From assembly GCA_963795715.1 (NCBI GenBank), contig CAWCIY010000002.1, positions 2,108,001 through 2,172,000 of the forward strand: DNA of 64,000 nucleotides. Direction: 5' to 3'. The position numbers and the translations under genes were made by a program. Below the pieces are notes generated by a model that was not told the DNA's origin, did not search any database, and saw only the letters and a list, made by a program, of their open reading frames with translations. The stretch is from JAFEDN01 sp963795715. Lineage in GTDB: Bacteria > Pseudomonadota > Gammaproteobacteria > Coxiellales > Coxiellaceae. Of the stretch, positions 37,376 through 46,420 are shown piece after piece. Numbering within the stretch: position 1 is the stretch's first letter; each line of letters begins with the position of its first letter.

Positions 37376-40300
37376 ATGAAAATGAGGATTCCTGGTTCAA
37401 CGCATCATTTAAAAAATATCACCACTCATATAAAAGATTGTTCCGATTTTCGTGAATTACTCAGTATTTTATATTCTCAAGATAGCGATTACTTTAATCA
37501 CATCCACCTCTCATGCATCCTTCACCAGTGGTCTTTCTTTTGGAAAGAGGCCCATGAAAATAGAGATAAATATCAAAAAGAAATCCAATTGATGTCGGAT
37601 CATTTAAACGGAGAAAGCTTCTCATGGATTATTAATAGTATCTATGAAGTGTTTGAAAACTTGAAATCAATAGACATTGCTTCTATTTTTAACGCCATTT
37701 CACATTTCCCCCACTCGCCGCTAGGGTCACAATTAGTCCTTTTCATAGCGAATAAAATAAACAAAAATTCTTTAAATGAATATAAACCTCGACAATTATC
37801 CAATTTAGCAAATGCGGTGGCAAAAATTGCTCCTGAAAACAAAACCTGCATCACCTTGATGAAGAAATTGGCTGATCATGTCAATAATCTGACTAGCCTC
37901 AAGGATCTTAAACCTCAAGAATTATCCATGTTAGCGAATGCGATGGCGAAAATGGCTCCTGAAGACAAAATCTGCATTACCTTGATGAGGAAATTGGCTG
38001 ATCACGTCAATAATCTGACTAGCCTAAAGGATTTTAGCCCTCAAAGCTTATCCAATTTCGCGAATGCGATGGCGAAAATAGCTCCTGAAGATAAAACCTG
38101 CATCACCTTGATGAAGAAATTGGCTGATCACGTCAATAGGCTGACTAGCCTAGAGGATTTTAAACCTCAAGGCTTATCCACTTTCGCGAATGCGATGGCG
38201 AAAATGGCTCCTGAAGATAAAACCTGCATCACCTTGATGAAGAAATTAGCTGATCACGTCAATAGGCGGACTAGCCTCAAGGATTTTAACCCTCAAAACT
38301 TATCCACTTTCGCAAATGCGATGGCGAAAATGGCTCCTGAAGACAAAACCTGCATCACCTTGATGAAGAAATTGGCTGATCACGTCAATAGGCGGACTAG
38401 CCTCAAGGATTTTAACCCTCAAAACTTATCCACTTTCGCGAATGCGATGGCGAAAATGGCTCCTGAAGATAAAACCTGCATCACCTTGATGAAGAAATTG
38501 GCTGATCATGTCAATAATCTGACTAGCCTAGAGGATTTTAAACCTCAAGAATTATCCAATTTCGCGAATGCGATGGCGAAAATGGCTCCTGAAGACAAAA
38601 CCTGCATCACCTTGATGAAGAAATTGGCTGATCACGTCAATAGGCGGACTAGCCTCAAGGATTTTAGCCCTCAAAGCTTATCCACTTTCGCGAATGCGAT
38701 GGCGAAAATAGCTCCTGAAGATAAAACCTGCATCACCGTGGTGAAGAAATTGGCTGATCACGTCAATAGGCTGACTAGCCTTAAGGATTTTAATCATCAA
38801 AGCTTATCCACTTTCGCGAATGCGATGGCGAAAATAGCTCCTGAAGATAAAACCTGCATCACCGTGGTGAAGAAATTGGCTGATCACGTCAATAGGCTGA
38901 CTAGCCTCAAGGATTTTAATCATCAAAGCTTATCCACTTTCGCGAATGCGATGGCGAAAATGGCTCCTGAAGATAAAACCTGCATCACCGTAATGAAGAA
39001 ATTGGCTGATCACGTCAATAGGCTGACTAGCCTCAAGGATTTTAACCCTCAAAGCTTATCCACTTTCGCGAATGCGATGGCGAAAATGGCTCCTGAAGAT
39101 AAAACTTGCATCACCGTAATGAAGAAATTGGCTGATCACGTCAATAAGCTGACTAACCTCAAGGATTTGAACTCTCAAAGCTTATCCAATTTCGCAAATG
39201 CGATGGCGAAAATGGCTCCTGAAGACAAAACCTGCATCGCCTTGATAAAGAAATTGGCTGAACACATCAATAAGCTGACTAGCCTAAGGAATTTTAATCC
39301 TCAAGAATTATCCAATTTCGCAAATGCGATGGCGAAAATGGCTCCTGAAGACAAAACCTGCATCACCTTGATGAAGAAATTGGCTGATCACGTCAATAAT
39401 CTAACTAGCCTAAGGAATTTTAATCCTCAAGAATTATCCAATTTCGCGAATGCGATGGCGAAAATGGCTCCTGAAGACAAAACCTGCATCACCGTGATGA
39501 GAAAATTGGCTGATCACGTCAATAATCTGACTAGCCTCAAGGATTTTAACCCTCAAAACTTATCCACTTTCGCGAATGCGATGGCGAAAATGGCTCCTGA
39601 AGATAAAACTTGCATCACCGTGATGAAGAAATTGGCTGATCACGTCAATAAGCTGACTAGCCTCAAGGATTTTAAACCCCAAGGCTTATCCAATTTCGCG
39701 AATGCGATGGCGAAAATGGCTCCTAAAGACAAAACCTGCATCACCTTGATGAAGAAATTGGCTGATCACATCAATAGGCTGACTAGCCTAAGGAATTTTA
39801 ATCCTCAAGAATTATCCAATTTCGCGAATGCGATGGCGAAAATGGCTCCTGAAGACAAAACCTGCATCACCGTGATGAAGAAATTGGCTGATCACGTCAA
39901 TAATCTGACTAGCCTCAAGGATTTTAACCCTCAAAACTTATCCAATTTCGCGAATGCGATGGCGAAAATGGCTCCTGAAGATAAAACTTGCATCACCGTG
40001 ATGAGAAAATTGGCTGATCACGTCAATAGGCGGACTAGCCTCAAGGATTTTAACCTTCAAGTTTTATCCAATCTGGGGCATGCTATGGCGAGAATGGGGA
40101 TTGTTAATCAACCCCTTTTCTTAAAATTAGCTGAGAATTTTCCGTCATTTGAACAGCATCACTATACTAGAAAATCGTTATCGCAAATTTATAAATTTTA
40201 CTTGTACACAAAATCAGAAAATTTAGACATCAAATGGGATAGTTCTTTTCTAAAATTTTGTCTTAAAGAATTGGAGGAGAAAACGCCGATACCGAAATCA

Positions 40301-40936
40301 TCTCAGCTGCAGATTGACGCTACTAAGATATTGCGAGATTTATTTCGTTCCGATCCATCTTATTATCTCAAAGGGAAACATGTTGCGGTGGGTTCACGAG
40401 TAGATGTGGCTTTATTTAAAAAAAATAACCAAAGAGGTTGGCAAAAATGTGCCGCTGTTCAAATTGATGGCCCCACTCATTTCAAACCGGATACCCATGA
40501 AATCAATAGCCAAACGCATTTTAATACTCGGCTTCTCATAACCGAAGGTTGGCCTTTGGTAATACGAATGCCGTACTTTATAGTGGAAGAAGAAAAACCA
40601 AGCATAAAAGAGTTTTTTGAAAATAACCTACTTGTGCCTTTGCAATCGTCAAGGGGTGCGACTGATTTAGAACGACGCTCAGAAACTAAAACAGGAGTCG
40701 ATCATAAATTGGACAAATCTGACTATTCTTACAATGAAAATTATCTTGAACCGGATGAAAGCAGTCCAAATTTAGGACAAACTTTGTCGTCAAGTACCAC
40801 CGTCGTTTCAAATCAGCCGCACCCATCGTCAAGTGGGTCAAATCCATTCAGATTTCAATATAATCCCCCCAAAACAGTTACCAAATGCTCTTCCCTTAAC
40901 CCATGTGCTGCTGAATTTTTTCCAAATCTTACATAG
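37376..40936 (+). CDS. OPR-like tandem-repeat protein with C-terminal RAP domain
   Basis: This 1186-aa protein has a degenerate N-terminal region (1-140), then eighteen near-identical 42-residue repeats (141-896) of the form LSTFANAMAKMAPEDKTCIT / LMKKLADHVNRLTSLKDFNP / QS, then one decayed repeat. The PQxLSxxANAxAK core is that of helical-pair repeats in OPR/FASTK-type RNA-binding proteins of organelles. At about 1000-1070 a RAP domain follows: VAVGSRVDVALF, AAVQIDGPTHF and NTRLLITEGWPLVIRMPYF, matching the RAP pattern D-G-P-x-H-F ... L...GW.V. The tail is Ser/Pro-rich. RAP proteins bind or cut RNA, mostly in mitochondria and chloroplasts. A bacterial copy suggests an effector acting on host organelle RNA, which is inference. 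Confidence 0.8.
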   Translation: MKMRIPGSTHHLKNITTHIKDCSDFRELLSILYSQDSDYFNHIHLSCILHQWSFFWKEAHENRDKYQKEIQLMSDHLNGESFSWIINSIYEVFENLKSIDIASIFNAISHFPHSPLGSQLVLFIANKINKNSLNEYKPRQLSNLANAVAKIAPENKTCITLMKKLADHVNNLTSLKDLKPQELSMLANAMAKMAPEDKICITLMRKLADHVNNLTSLKDFSPQSLSNFANAMAKIAPEDKTCITLMKKLADHVNRLTSLEDFKPQGLSTFANAMAKMAPEDKTCITLMKKLADHVNRRTSLKDFNPQNLSTFANAMAKMAPEDKTCITLMKKLADHVNRRTSLKDFNPQNLSTFANAMAKMAPEDKTCITLMKKLADHVNNLTSLEDFKPQELSNFANAMAKMAPEDKTCITLMKKLADHVNRRTSLKDFSPQSLSTFANAMAKIAPEDKTCITVVKKLADHVNRLTSLKDFNHQSLSTFANAMAKIAPEDKTCITVVKKLADHVNRLTSLKDFNHQSLSTFANAMAKMAPEDKTCITVMKKLADHVNRLTSLKDFNPQSLSTFANAMAKMAPEDKTCITVMKKLADHVNKLTNLKDLNSQSLSNFANAMAKMAPEDKTCIALIKKLAEHINKLTSLRNFNPQELSNFANAMAKMAPEDKTCITLMKKLADHVNNLTSLRNFNPQELSNFANAMAKMAPEDKTCITVMRKLADHVNNLTSLKDFNPQNLSTFANAMAKMAPEDKTCITVMKKLADHVNKLTSLKDFKPQGLSNFANAMAKMAPKDKTCITLMKKLADHINRLTSLRNFNPQELSNFANAMAKMAPEDKTCITVMKKLADHVNNLTSLKDFNPQNLSNFANAMAKMAPEDKTCITVMRKLADHVNRRTSLKDFNLQVLSNLGHAMARMGIVNQPLFLKLAENFPSFEQHHYTRKSLSQIYKFYLYTKSENLDIKWDSSFLKFCLKELEEKTPIPKSSQLQIDATKILRDLFRSDPSYYLKGKHVAVGSRVDVALFKKNNQRGWQKCAAVQIDGPTHFKPDTHEINSQTHFNTRLLITEGWPLVIRMPYFIVEEEKPSIKEFFENNLLVPLQSSRGATDLERRSETKTGVDHKLDKSDYSYNENYLEPDESSPNLGQTLSSSTTVVSNQPHPSSSGSNPFRFQYNPPKTVTKCSSLNPCAAEFFPNLT
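37796..40063 (+). repeat. Eighteen tandem 126-bp coding repeats
   Basis: Exactly 18 units of 126 bp (2268 bp) inside the RAP gene. Nucleotide identity is very high, with variation concentrated at the NNL/NRL/NRR/NKL, KD/ED/RN and FNPQ/FKPQ/FSPQ/FNHQ positions. Pairs of adjacent identical units (for example units 4-5 and 8-9) point to recent duplication. Confidence 0.93.
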
Positions 40937-41154
40937 CCTTAAGGTAACGTAACCATTATCATAATTAAGCGCCTTGAGCTGGTGTCAGAGCTCATATTCC
41001 GCACCACTTAAGCCAAGTTTTTTGATTTAATTTTATACCATCTAAGGTTAAGTCCTACATTCCTGCGATCTTTTAGATTTTTTCTGATTAAATAAATCAT
41101 ACTAGCCACTTTATTAGTCATTGCTTCGCTAACGCTTCCAATGACGCTCTTGTT

Positions 41155-41257
41155 CCCTCTCCCGTACCCGGGAGAGGGTTAGGGTGAGGGTGAGGGCATT
41201 TGTTAAATTTTTGAGCCCCCTCACCCCGACCCTCTCCCCCGAGTACGGGGGAGAGGG
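41155..41257. repeat. REP-like inverted repeat pair
   Basis: Two G/C-rich hairpins, CCCTCTCCC...GGGAGAGGG at 41155-41178 and CCCTCTCCCCC...GGGGGAGAGGG at 41230-41257, flank complementary TTAGGGTGAGGG/CCCTCACCCCGACC segments. It is much more GC-rich than the surroundings. The intergenic stretch 40937-41412 shows nothing else. A degenerate relative is at 17185-17256. Confidence 0.75.
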
Positions 41258-41412
41258 AGGAGTAGAGCGCGTCTTTTCTAATATTTCCCCATCTTCTTTG
41301 GGGGTGGGGTGCTCGCAATGACGTGGTGAAATTTATTAACCTGCTGATTTTTATTGATAACTTAATTGTAAAACTTCAAAAAAGATCGCAGGAATGTGGG
41401 ATCTCTCTTCAA

Positions 41413-42327
41413 TTAAATAGATTTTCTTGGGGTCTCAGTTAACATTTTTTCAATGGCCTCAGCACAGCGAATAAATTTGTTATCGATTGCGCCGGAATCT
41501 TCAAATGTCCACCAGGCTGCTAACACGGCTTTGGAAAATAGCCAGCCGATAATGCGTTGCCGATCAAAACCAGAAATTTCGATAAACCGGTCCAGTCGAT
41601 ATCTTATTAATTTTTCATCGATGATTTTCTCTAGCCGCGGAAAAGGAATGTCAAATTCCCGTTCTCCGATGACGCCTTGTGGGTCAATGGCTTGCCAACC
41701 GTTTTGCTCTGACCAGAGAATATTAGCGTAATGCAAATCACCGTGAAGCAATACCTGCTCCCTCTGAGAATTTAATAACTCACGACTCATTTCTTTCGCT
41801 TTATTGACTAAACGCGGAGGGAAAGGGCCCGTATGACCCTCAGAATAGTAAGTTAACTTTTCTAATCCTTGAAACCAGTCACTCAAAGCGGGAAATTCAG
41901 AGGCTTCTGTTATTGGGCGATTTAATTTTTTAATCAGTTCAACAGCCCACATAGTCGCCTGGTTTTCATCCGGGAATTCTTCCAGCAAATGGCCCGGCGT
42001 GATTTTTTCCAGCAACATCACACCCGCTTCTTCAGCAAATTACAATAAACGAACAGCGCCAACACCATTAAAACATTTAAGCGCATTGGCCTCGGCGATC
42101 AACCCTCGACTGGGAACGCCACATTTTAATACCACTGCTTGAGCATTTTCTAGTTTCGCTGGAGCGACGTAATTAAAATTAGCATTAGCATAGCAATCAT
42201 CTAATATTAGGTTCCAGGATTTGGAAAACTGCTGTAATAAATTCGGTAAGTTATTTAACCATTGCCGCCCTTTATCGCCATGGACATGAACAATATTGTT
42301 GATCAGCATTTCTGGAATTACCATCAT
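41413..42327 (-). pseudogene. Aminoglycoside/hydroxyurea kinase-type phosphotransferase, in-frame stop
   Basis: The gene starts at ATG 42327, overlapping the stop of the upstream esterase gene as ATGA, and encodes MMVIPEMLINNIVHVHGDKG. It resembles APH(6)/hydroxyurea kinases: VLKCGVPSRGLIAEANAL, the catalytic LLHGDLHYANILW and AIDPQGVIGEREFD. A TAA at 42042-42040 interrupts the frame after VGAVRLL; the next codons (FAEEAGVMLLEKITPGHLLE) continue in the same frame. All catalytic residues lie after the stop, so the protein is inactive unless read through or restarted at the ATG at 42021. Confidence 0.8.
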
Positions 42328-43700
42328 GCCCTCGAAGCCGAAAAAGCGGCTTTTATTTTGGCTGGTAATGATTGACGCCAACAGAGGATATTATGGCCAC
42401 CCATAAATTCATCAAAATACACTGACCAACCGTGCTGATGTAATTCTTCAGCAGCCTCCCGGCAGGCCTGCAAAGAATTGAAGGACTGAGAACTACCGTC
42501 TGCGAAAATTAATTCGGCAGGCAATGTCTCCAAACTGCCGGACTCTATAAAAAACCGGGTAGAACGTAACGAACTCGCGGTTATTAAATCATGCAATTCA
42601 ACTTTTTTAAGGATTTCCAGGGACGGCGATTGCGCAATCACTTGACCAAATCGATGGGCACAAGAAATACCGGCATAAAATGCCGCTAAACCACTGGCGC
42701 TATAGCCCACGAGGGTAGTCCGTTGCGGAGCATCATCAATTGACAAGCCAGATTGCTGCTTAAGCATTTGAAAGAACTCGTCGGCAATAAAATGGGTAAA
42801 TGTTGCGTTGCAATGATATTCTGCCATACGCTTATCAGGTGAATAATCTAAAAATACCGCCAGACAAGGTGGAATATCTCCCTGCATTATTAACGCATCC
42901 AATACAGAAGGCGTTAAAAATAAACCGAGGTAATCGCTACCATCCAGAAATAGCATCAATGGATAAGTGTTACCCGGCTGATAATTCGGTGGTAAATAAA
43001 CCCAATATTTTCGCTCGGTATTTTGATAGTCAGGATGAAGAGATAATGAGGTACCGTTAAACTGCAATATATCTCGGAATAATCGCTTTTGTTGATAGAG
43101 TTCCATCAAATTATTTTTTTCCGAAATAAGAACGGCAGGTGCTTTTGGTAATTCCAGGATAGATTCTTTGGCCCAAAATTCAACCGGATTTTCCCAATCT
43201 TTATAATAAATAATAGCTTTTGGATTATGAGAATCAATACTCACCGCATTGTCTGCCATTAACTGATTGAATAACCAGAGAGAGCGCGCTAATTCGCCTG
43301 CCGGCAGCGGATAGATCCGCTGCGCAGACGTATTGTTCTCTTCATAATGATATTCGCGCGAGATGATCAAAAAACTATAACTCATGCGTAAGTTAGCAGG
43401 AAGTAACAAAGTCAAATAGTCTAAATCAGTTTCTGGATAATTAACTAGCATACTGCCGGGTGCGCATGGAAATCCTGTCGCGGGGAAATACAAATAAATC
43501 GATGCGCCTTGAACAGCGGGACGTTGAAATAAAAAAGTTACTAGACAATGATCAGGATCTTCATTAATGGTTTCTATTAACGGTGTTTGAAGATGAGAGA
43601 GCCATCGTTGCTTTTCAGAAATTGAAATAAGCCGCGTATATTCAGCCATTAATCGAGGTAAAATTTGTGATTGAATTTTAGCAGGGATATATTTCATCAC
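42324..43700 (-). CDS. Enterochelin esterase (Fes)-like hydrolase
   Basis: This 458-aa alpha/beta hydrolase has the esterase-D/Fes layout. An N-terminal beta-rich domain (about 1-190; VTFLFQRPAVQGASIYLYFP) precedes the catalytic domain (about 225-455). There RKYWVYLPPNY and PLMLFLDGSDYL are the typical entry strands, GYSASGLAAFYAG holds the nucleophile Ser, and MGGHNILCWRQSLP the catalytic His. Fes enzymes hydrolyse ferric siderophore esters in the cytoplasm to release iron; no siderophore genes are near, so another ester is possible. It is translationally coupled to a broken phosphotransferase downstream. No obvious Fur box was seen upstream. Confidence 0.82.
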   Translation of the reverse strand: MMKYIPAKIQSQILPRLMAEYTRLISISEKQRWLSHLQTPLIETINEDPDHCLVTFLFQRPAVQGASIYLYFPATGFPCAPGSMLVNYPETDLDYLTLLLPANLRMSYSFLIISREYHYEENNTSAQRIYPLPAGELARSLWLFNQLMADNAVSIDSHNPKAIIYYKDWENPVEFWAKESILELPKAPAVLISEKNNLMELYQQKRLFRDILQFNGTSLSLHPDYQNTERKYWVYLPPNYQPGNTYPLMLFLDGSDYLGLFLTPSVLDALIMQGDIPPCLAVFLDYSPDKRMAEYHCNATFTHFIADEFFQMLKQQSGLSIDDAPQRTTLVGYSASGLAAFYAGISCAHRFGQVIAQSPSLEILKKVELHDLITASSLRSTRFFIESGSLETLPAELIFADGSSQSFNSLQACREAAEELHQHGWSVYFDEFMGGHNILCWRQSLPAKIKAAFSASRA

Positions 43701-44055
43701 CGATTTCTTCCCCCCTCAAATTTAAATATGTTATAGGGTTTATTTCTAAAATGAGCAATCTGCCGAGTATATTCTATCAGTGTCTGAGCACTGTAATGCT
43801 TAATGATGGCCCTCCAAAAACGATAAGCGCCTTCATTTCCAGGAAATACCATCACTTCCCAAAAACAAGTATACTAGGCACCTTAATTTTGATACATTGT
43901 ACTCATATTCTAAAACAATATCTATTGGTTGAAAAAGCAATATCGAATAATCCATGAATTGATTATGTCTACTCATGGAAATGTCATAAATGCAGATACG
44001 GATATTATGATATTTTCAAGCGAAAAAAGCTGCTTATAGCTACTGAGGTTTTTTC
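43701..44055. other. Divergent promoter region, no gene seen
   Basis: 355 bp between the minus-strand esterase and the plus-strand serine hydrolase. A 68-codon frame at 43751 has no likeness to known proteins. The promoters of both genes must lie here; no clear operator was recognised. Confidence 0.4.
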
Positions 44056-45222
44056 ATGAAAAAAATACGCTATATGAAAATATTTAAAATTTTCTGCGCT
44101 CTCTTATTTTTAAGTAATGCATGTGCGCAGAACAAAGAAAATACTTCAATAGAATTGCAAATACCAGAAAACCTAAAACCTTTCGTTGCTTTATTGGAGA
44201 AGCAAAAAACACAATTGCAAGGCGGTGCTATCGCAATTTTATATCAAGGTCATGTTGTGTATAAGTCAACCTTTGGCTTTCAAAAAGGTCAGGAATATCC
44301 TGTGACGGATACAACGCTATTTGAGCTGGGTTCTGTTTCTAAACCTGTTTCCTCTATGGCTATTGGATTAATGGTAGATCAAAAAAAGCTTTCATATGAT
44401 GAAACGTATCGCTTGCCTTATTTAAAATATCCGGTCAGTTTGACCAATATTTTAAGCCATACGACAGGATATCATTTTCCTGGCAATACTCAAATTGAGT
44501 ATGGCATAAATCGTCCTGAATTATTAAATCTTTTGATAAGGCAATCGCCAACCTGTAATCCGGGTAAATGTTTTTATTATAGCAATACATTATTTAGCTT
44601 ATTGGAAGAGATCACCAAGACCAAAAATATTTCTTTTCATCAGTTAATAGATAATCTCAATTCCAGACTGGGATCCAATCATGATTTTGTAATATTGCCA
44701 TTAACATCTCAAGCTAATATAGCCTATCCGCACATGCAGACGATCATCAATGGAAAGAAAACAACCCAGGTTTTGCCTTTCCCAAAATACTATCCAAAAG
44801 TTATCCCTTCTGCTGCAGGAATATTTGCCTCTTTAAACGGCATGATAAAATTTTTTAGGTTATCTTTTGGCTATAGACCAGATCTGATTTCCAATAGCAC
44901 TTTAAATGTTATTCAAACACCTGTCAGCGTCGCTAACGATATTTTTACTTGGAATTTTAACTGGCCAATCAATTTAAAATATATAAAATCATATTATGCG
45001 ATGGGATGGCGCGTGCTGAGGTTAAAAGACGATCCCAATAAAGAACTCATTTTTCATGGAGGGTATATTGATGGATATAGGGCTTATATTGGCTATATTC
45101 CTAATGAAAAAATAGGACTCGTTATGTTGGTAAATCAGTCAACAGAAATTCCAGTGGAAGATGGCATTACGCTATGGAGTATGTATCTTCCCGCATCCAT
45201 TTCAAGAGTGACTCACCAATAA
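44056..45222 (+). CDS. Beta-lactamase-family (class C type) serine hydrolase
   Basis: This 388-aa exported protein has a signal sequence of about 24 residues (FKIFCALLFLSNACA), with cleavage likely after ACA; an alternative lipoprotein Cys at 23 is less typical. Motifs of class C beta-lactamases and DD-peptidases are present: S93-V-S-K96 (FELGSVSKP), the Tyr motif YSN (CFYYSNTLFSLLEE) and FHGGYIDGYRAY in place of KTG. It probably acts in the periplasm on peptidoglycan peptides, beta-lactams or other esters; the activity is not decidable here. TGAGG lies upstream of the ATG. The 3' end overlaps the convergent MarR remnant by 10 bp. Confidence 0.88.
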   Translation: MKKIRYMKIFKIFCALLFLSNACAQNKENTSIELQIPENLKPFVALLEKQKTQLQGGAIAILYQGHVVYKSTFGFQKGQEYPVTDTTLFELGSVSKPVSSMAIGLMVDQKKLSYDETYRLPYLKYPVSLTNILSHTTGYHFPGNTQIEYGINRPELLNLLIRQSPTCNPGKCFYYSNTLFSLLEEITKTKNISFHQLIDNLNSRLGSNHDFVILPLTSQANIAYPHMQTIINGKKTTQVLPFPKYYPKVIPSAAGIFASLNGMIKFFRLSFGYRPDLISNSTLNVIQTPVSVANDIFTWNFNWPINLKYIKSYYAMGWRVLRLKDDPNKELIFHGGYIDGYRAYIGYIPNEKIGLVMLVNQSTEIPVEDGITLWSMYLPASISRVTHQ

Positions 45223-45542
45223 ATTTTAGGCAATGCATCTGTCCATTCTTCATGAGCTTCTGTATTAGTGACTAAATCATTCAATAATGACAGCAGAATT
45301 TTTTGATCCTGTTTAGAAATGGTGTCAAAAAAATCAGCATCCACTTTTTCAACAATGGGTACTAATTTTGATGCCAGTGCTTTACCTTTTTTAGTCAAGT
45401 AGACAGTCTTCATTCCAGTGTCTTCTGAATGTTCGCGACGCTGGATATAACCATCAGCAACCAGTTTTTTTAATGACTGCGAGACCGTCATTTTATTCAG
45501 CCTGGATTGACGTACAATTAAATTTTGAGAGAAGGTGATATC
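45213..45542 (-). pseudogene. MarR-family regulator, truncated
   Basis: The winged-helix core is intact (SRLNKMTVSQSLKKLVADGY, then REHSEDTGMKTVYLTKKGKA), as in MarR proteins. The N-terminal dimerisation helices are missing; the frame opens at an in-frame stop near 45543 with no start codon before the ATG at 45491. A 92-aa product could be made but would lack part of the dimer interface. Confidence 0.72.
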
Positions 45543-45619
45543 CTATTGGCAGAAGACACCACCGGTCAAGGCCATATTACCCGGGCAGCCTTTATATGCA
45601 CCCTTAACTTAATCAACAA

Positions 45620-46420
45620 TTATTCACTTAAAATTAAGCTTTCCTGAGTAATCGTCTTTTGAATAGCGGTTAAGAAGTTTAGACGAGCGTGTAAGGAAAC
45701 TTTGGCATGAGTAATAATTTTACTCCACTTTTTAGCATCGCCGTTCGCTAAATTCATCAGCATTTGTAAGGCTCGCGGTAAATGCTCAGCGTCATCTAGC
45801 TGAATATGTCGGTTCAGATAATATAGCAAGGGCTTGAGTTTAGATTTCTGTTCGCAAGGAATATTTAATTCTAGCTGTTGCACTAAAGGTGTAAATAAGG
45901 ATGAAGTAATCGCTTCTCGGCCATAGACAAAGGCAGCCGCCATAATATGCGTGTCATGCGAGAAGAACCCAAAGGTGGTGCAAATAAATTGCTGAATAGA
46001 CGCTGGTAATTGGCAATTTTCGGCAGCCTGAATCAGCATTTCCTGCTGAGATAATCGCTGTAAAAAATGCTGAATGGGCCAGGTATTCGCACCAATGGCG
46101 TGCATGGCTTTCAAATACAATTCAAAATGACTGCAATAATTTTTTCCGTCTTCAGTGCGATCGGTTTCTTCTTCCAATAAAATTCGGCTAATTAAGTGCG
46201 CGCTATAGGAGTCATTCGGGGGTAACCACGGCGCACGCGTGGTAACGATTCGAGAATGTAATTCTTTGAGCAAGCACATGAAATCCCAGACGCAAAACAC
46301 GTGATGCTCCATAAAAATACGTAAATCATTCAGAGAACAAATGTGGGCATACAAATCATGTTGCTTAATTTTCCGGATTAATGGCGCTAATTGTTGATTC
46401 ACGGTTTCAATGGGATGCAT
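45620..46420 (-). CDS. DUF3050 family protein (heme oxygenase-like fold)
   Basis: This 266-aa protein has the DUF3050 signature EHHVFCVWDFMCLLKELHSR at about residues 37-56, EEETDRT near 80, and FGFFSHDTHIMAAAFVYGRE at about 150-169. DUF3050 belongs to the heme oxygenase-like diiron/helical superfamily; conserved His and Glu residues are consistent with a metal site. The biochemical role is not known. Its start overlaps the end of the histidine kinase gene by 14 bp, so the two were one operon before the kinase was split. It may respond to the kinase signal, which is inference. Confidence 0.87.
   Translation of the reverse strand: MHPIETVNQQLAPLIRKIKQHDLYAHICSLNDLRIFMEHHVFCVWDFMCLLKELHSRIVTTRAPWLPPNDSYSAHLISRILLEEETDRTEDGKNYCSHFELYLKAMHAIGANTWPIQHFLQRLSQQEMLIQAAENCQLPASIQQFICTTFGFFSHDTHIMAAAFVYGREAITSSLFTPLVQQLELNIPCEQKSKLKPLLYYLNRHIQLDDAEHLPRALQMLMNLANGDAKKWSKIITHAKVSLHARLNFLTAIQKTITQESLILSE

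Noticed and set aside
37796..40063. Regular 126-bp units resembling a repeat array such as CRISPR
   Set aside because: The units are contiguous, in frame and coding; there are no spacers and no cas genes.
41118..41318. Minus-strand 66-codon frame rich in Pro, His and Gly
   Set aside because: It is the translation of the REP-like inverted repeat; such PHPNPLPGTGEG frames are well-known artefacts.
43751..43957. 68-codon frame in the divergent promoter region
   Set aside because: No family likeness or ribosome binding site, and it covers the promoters of two real genes.
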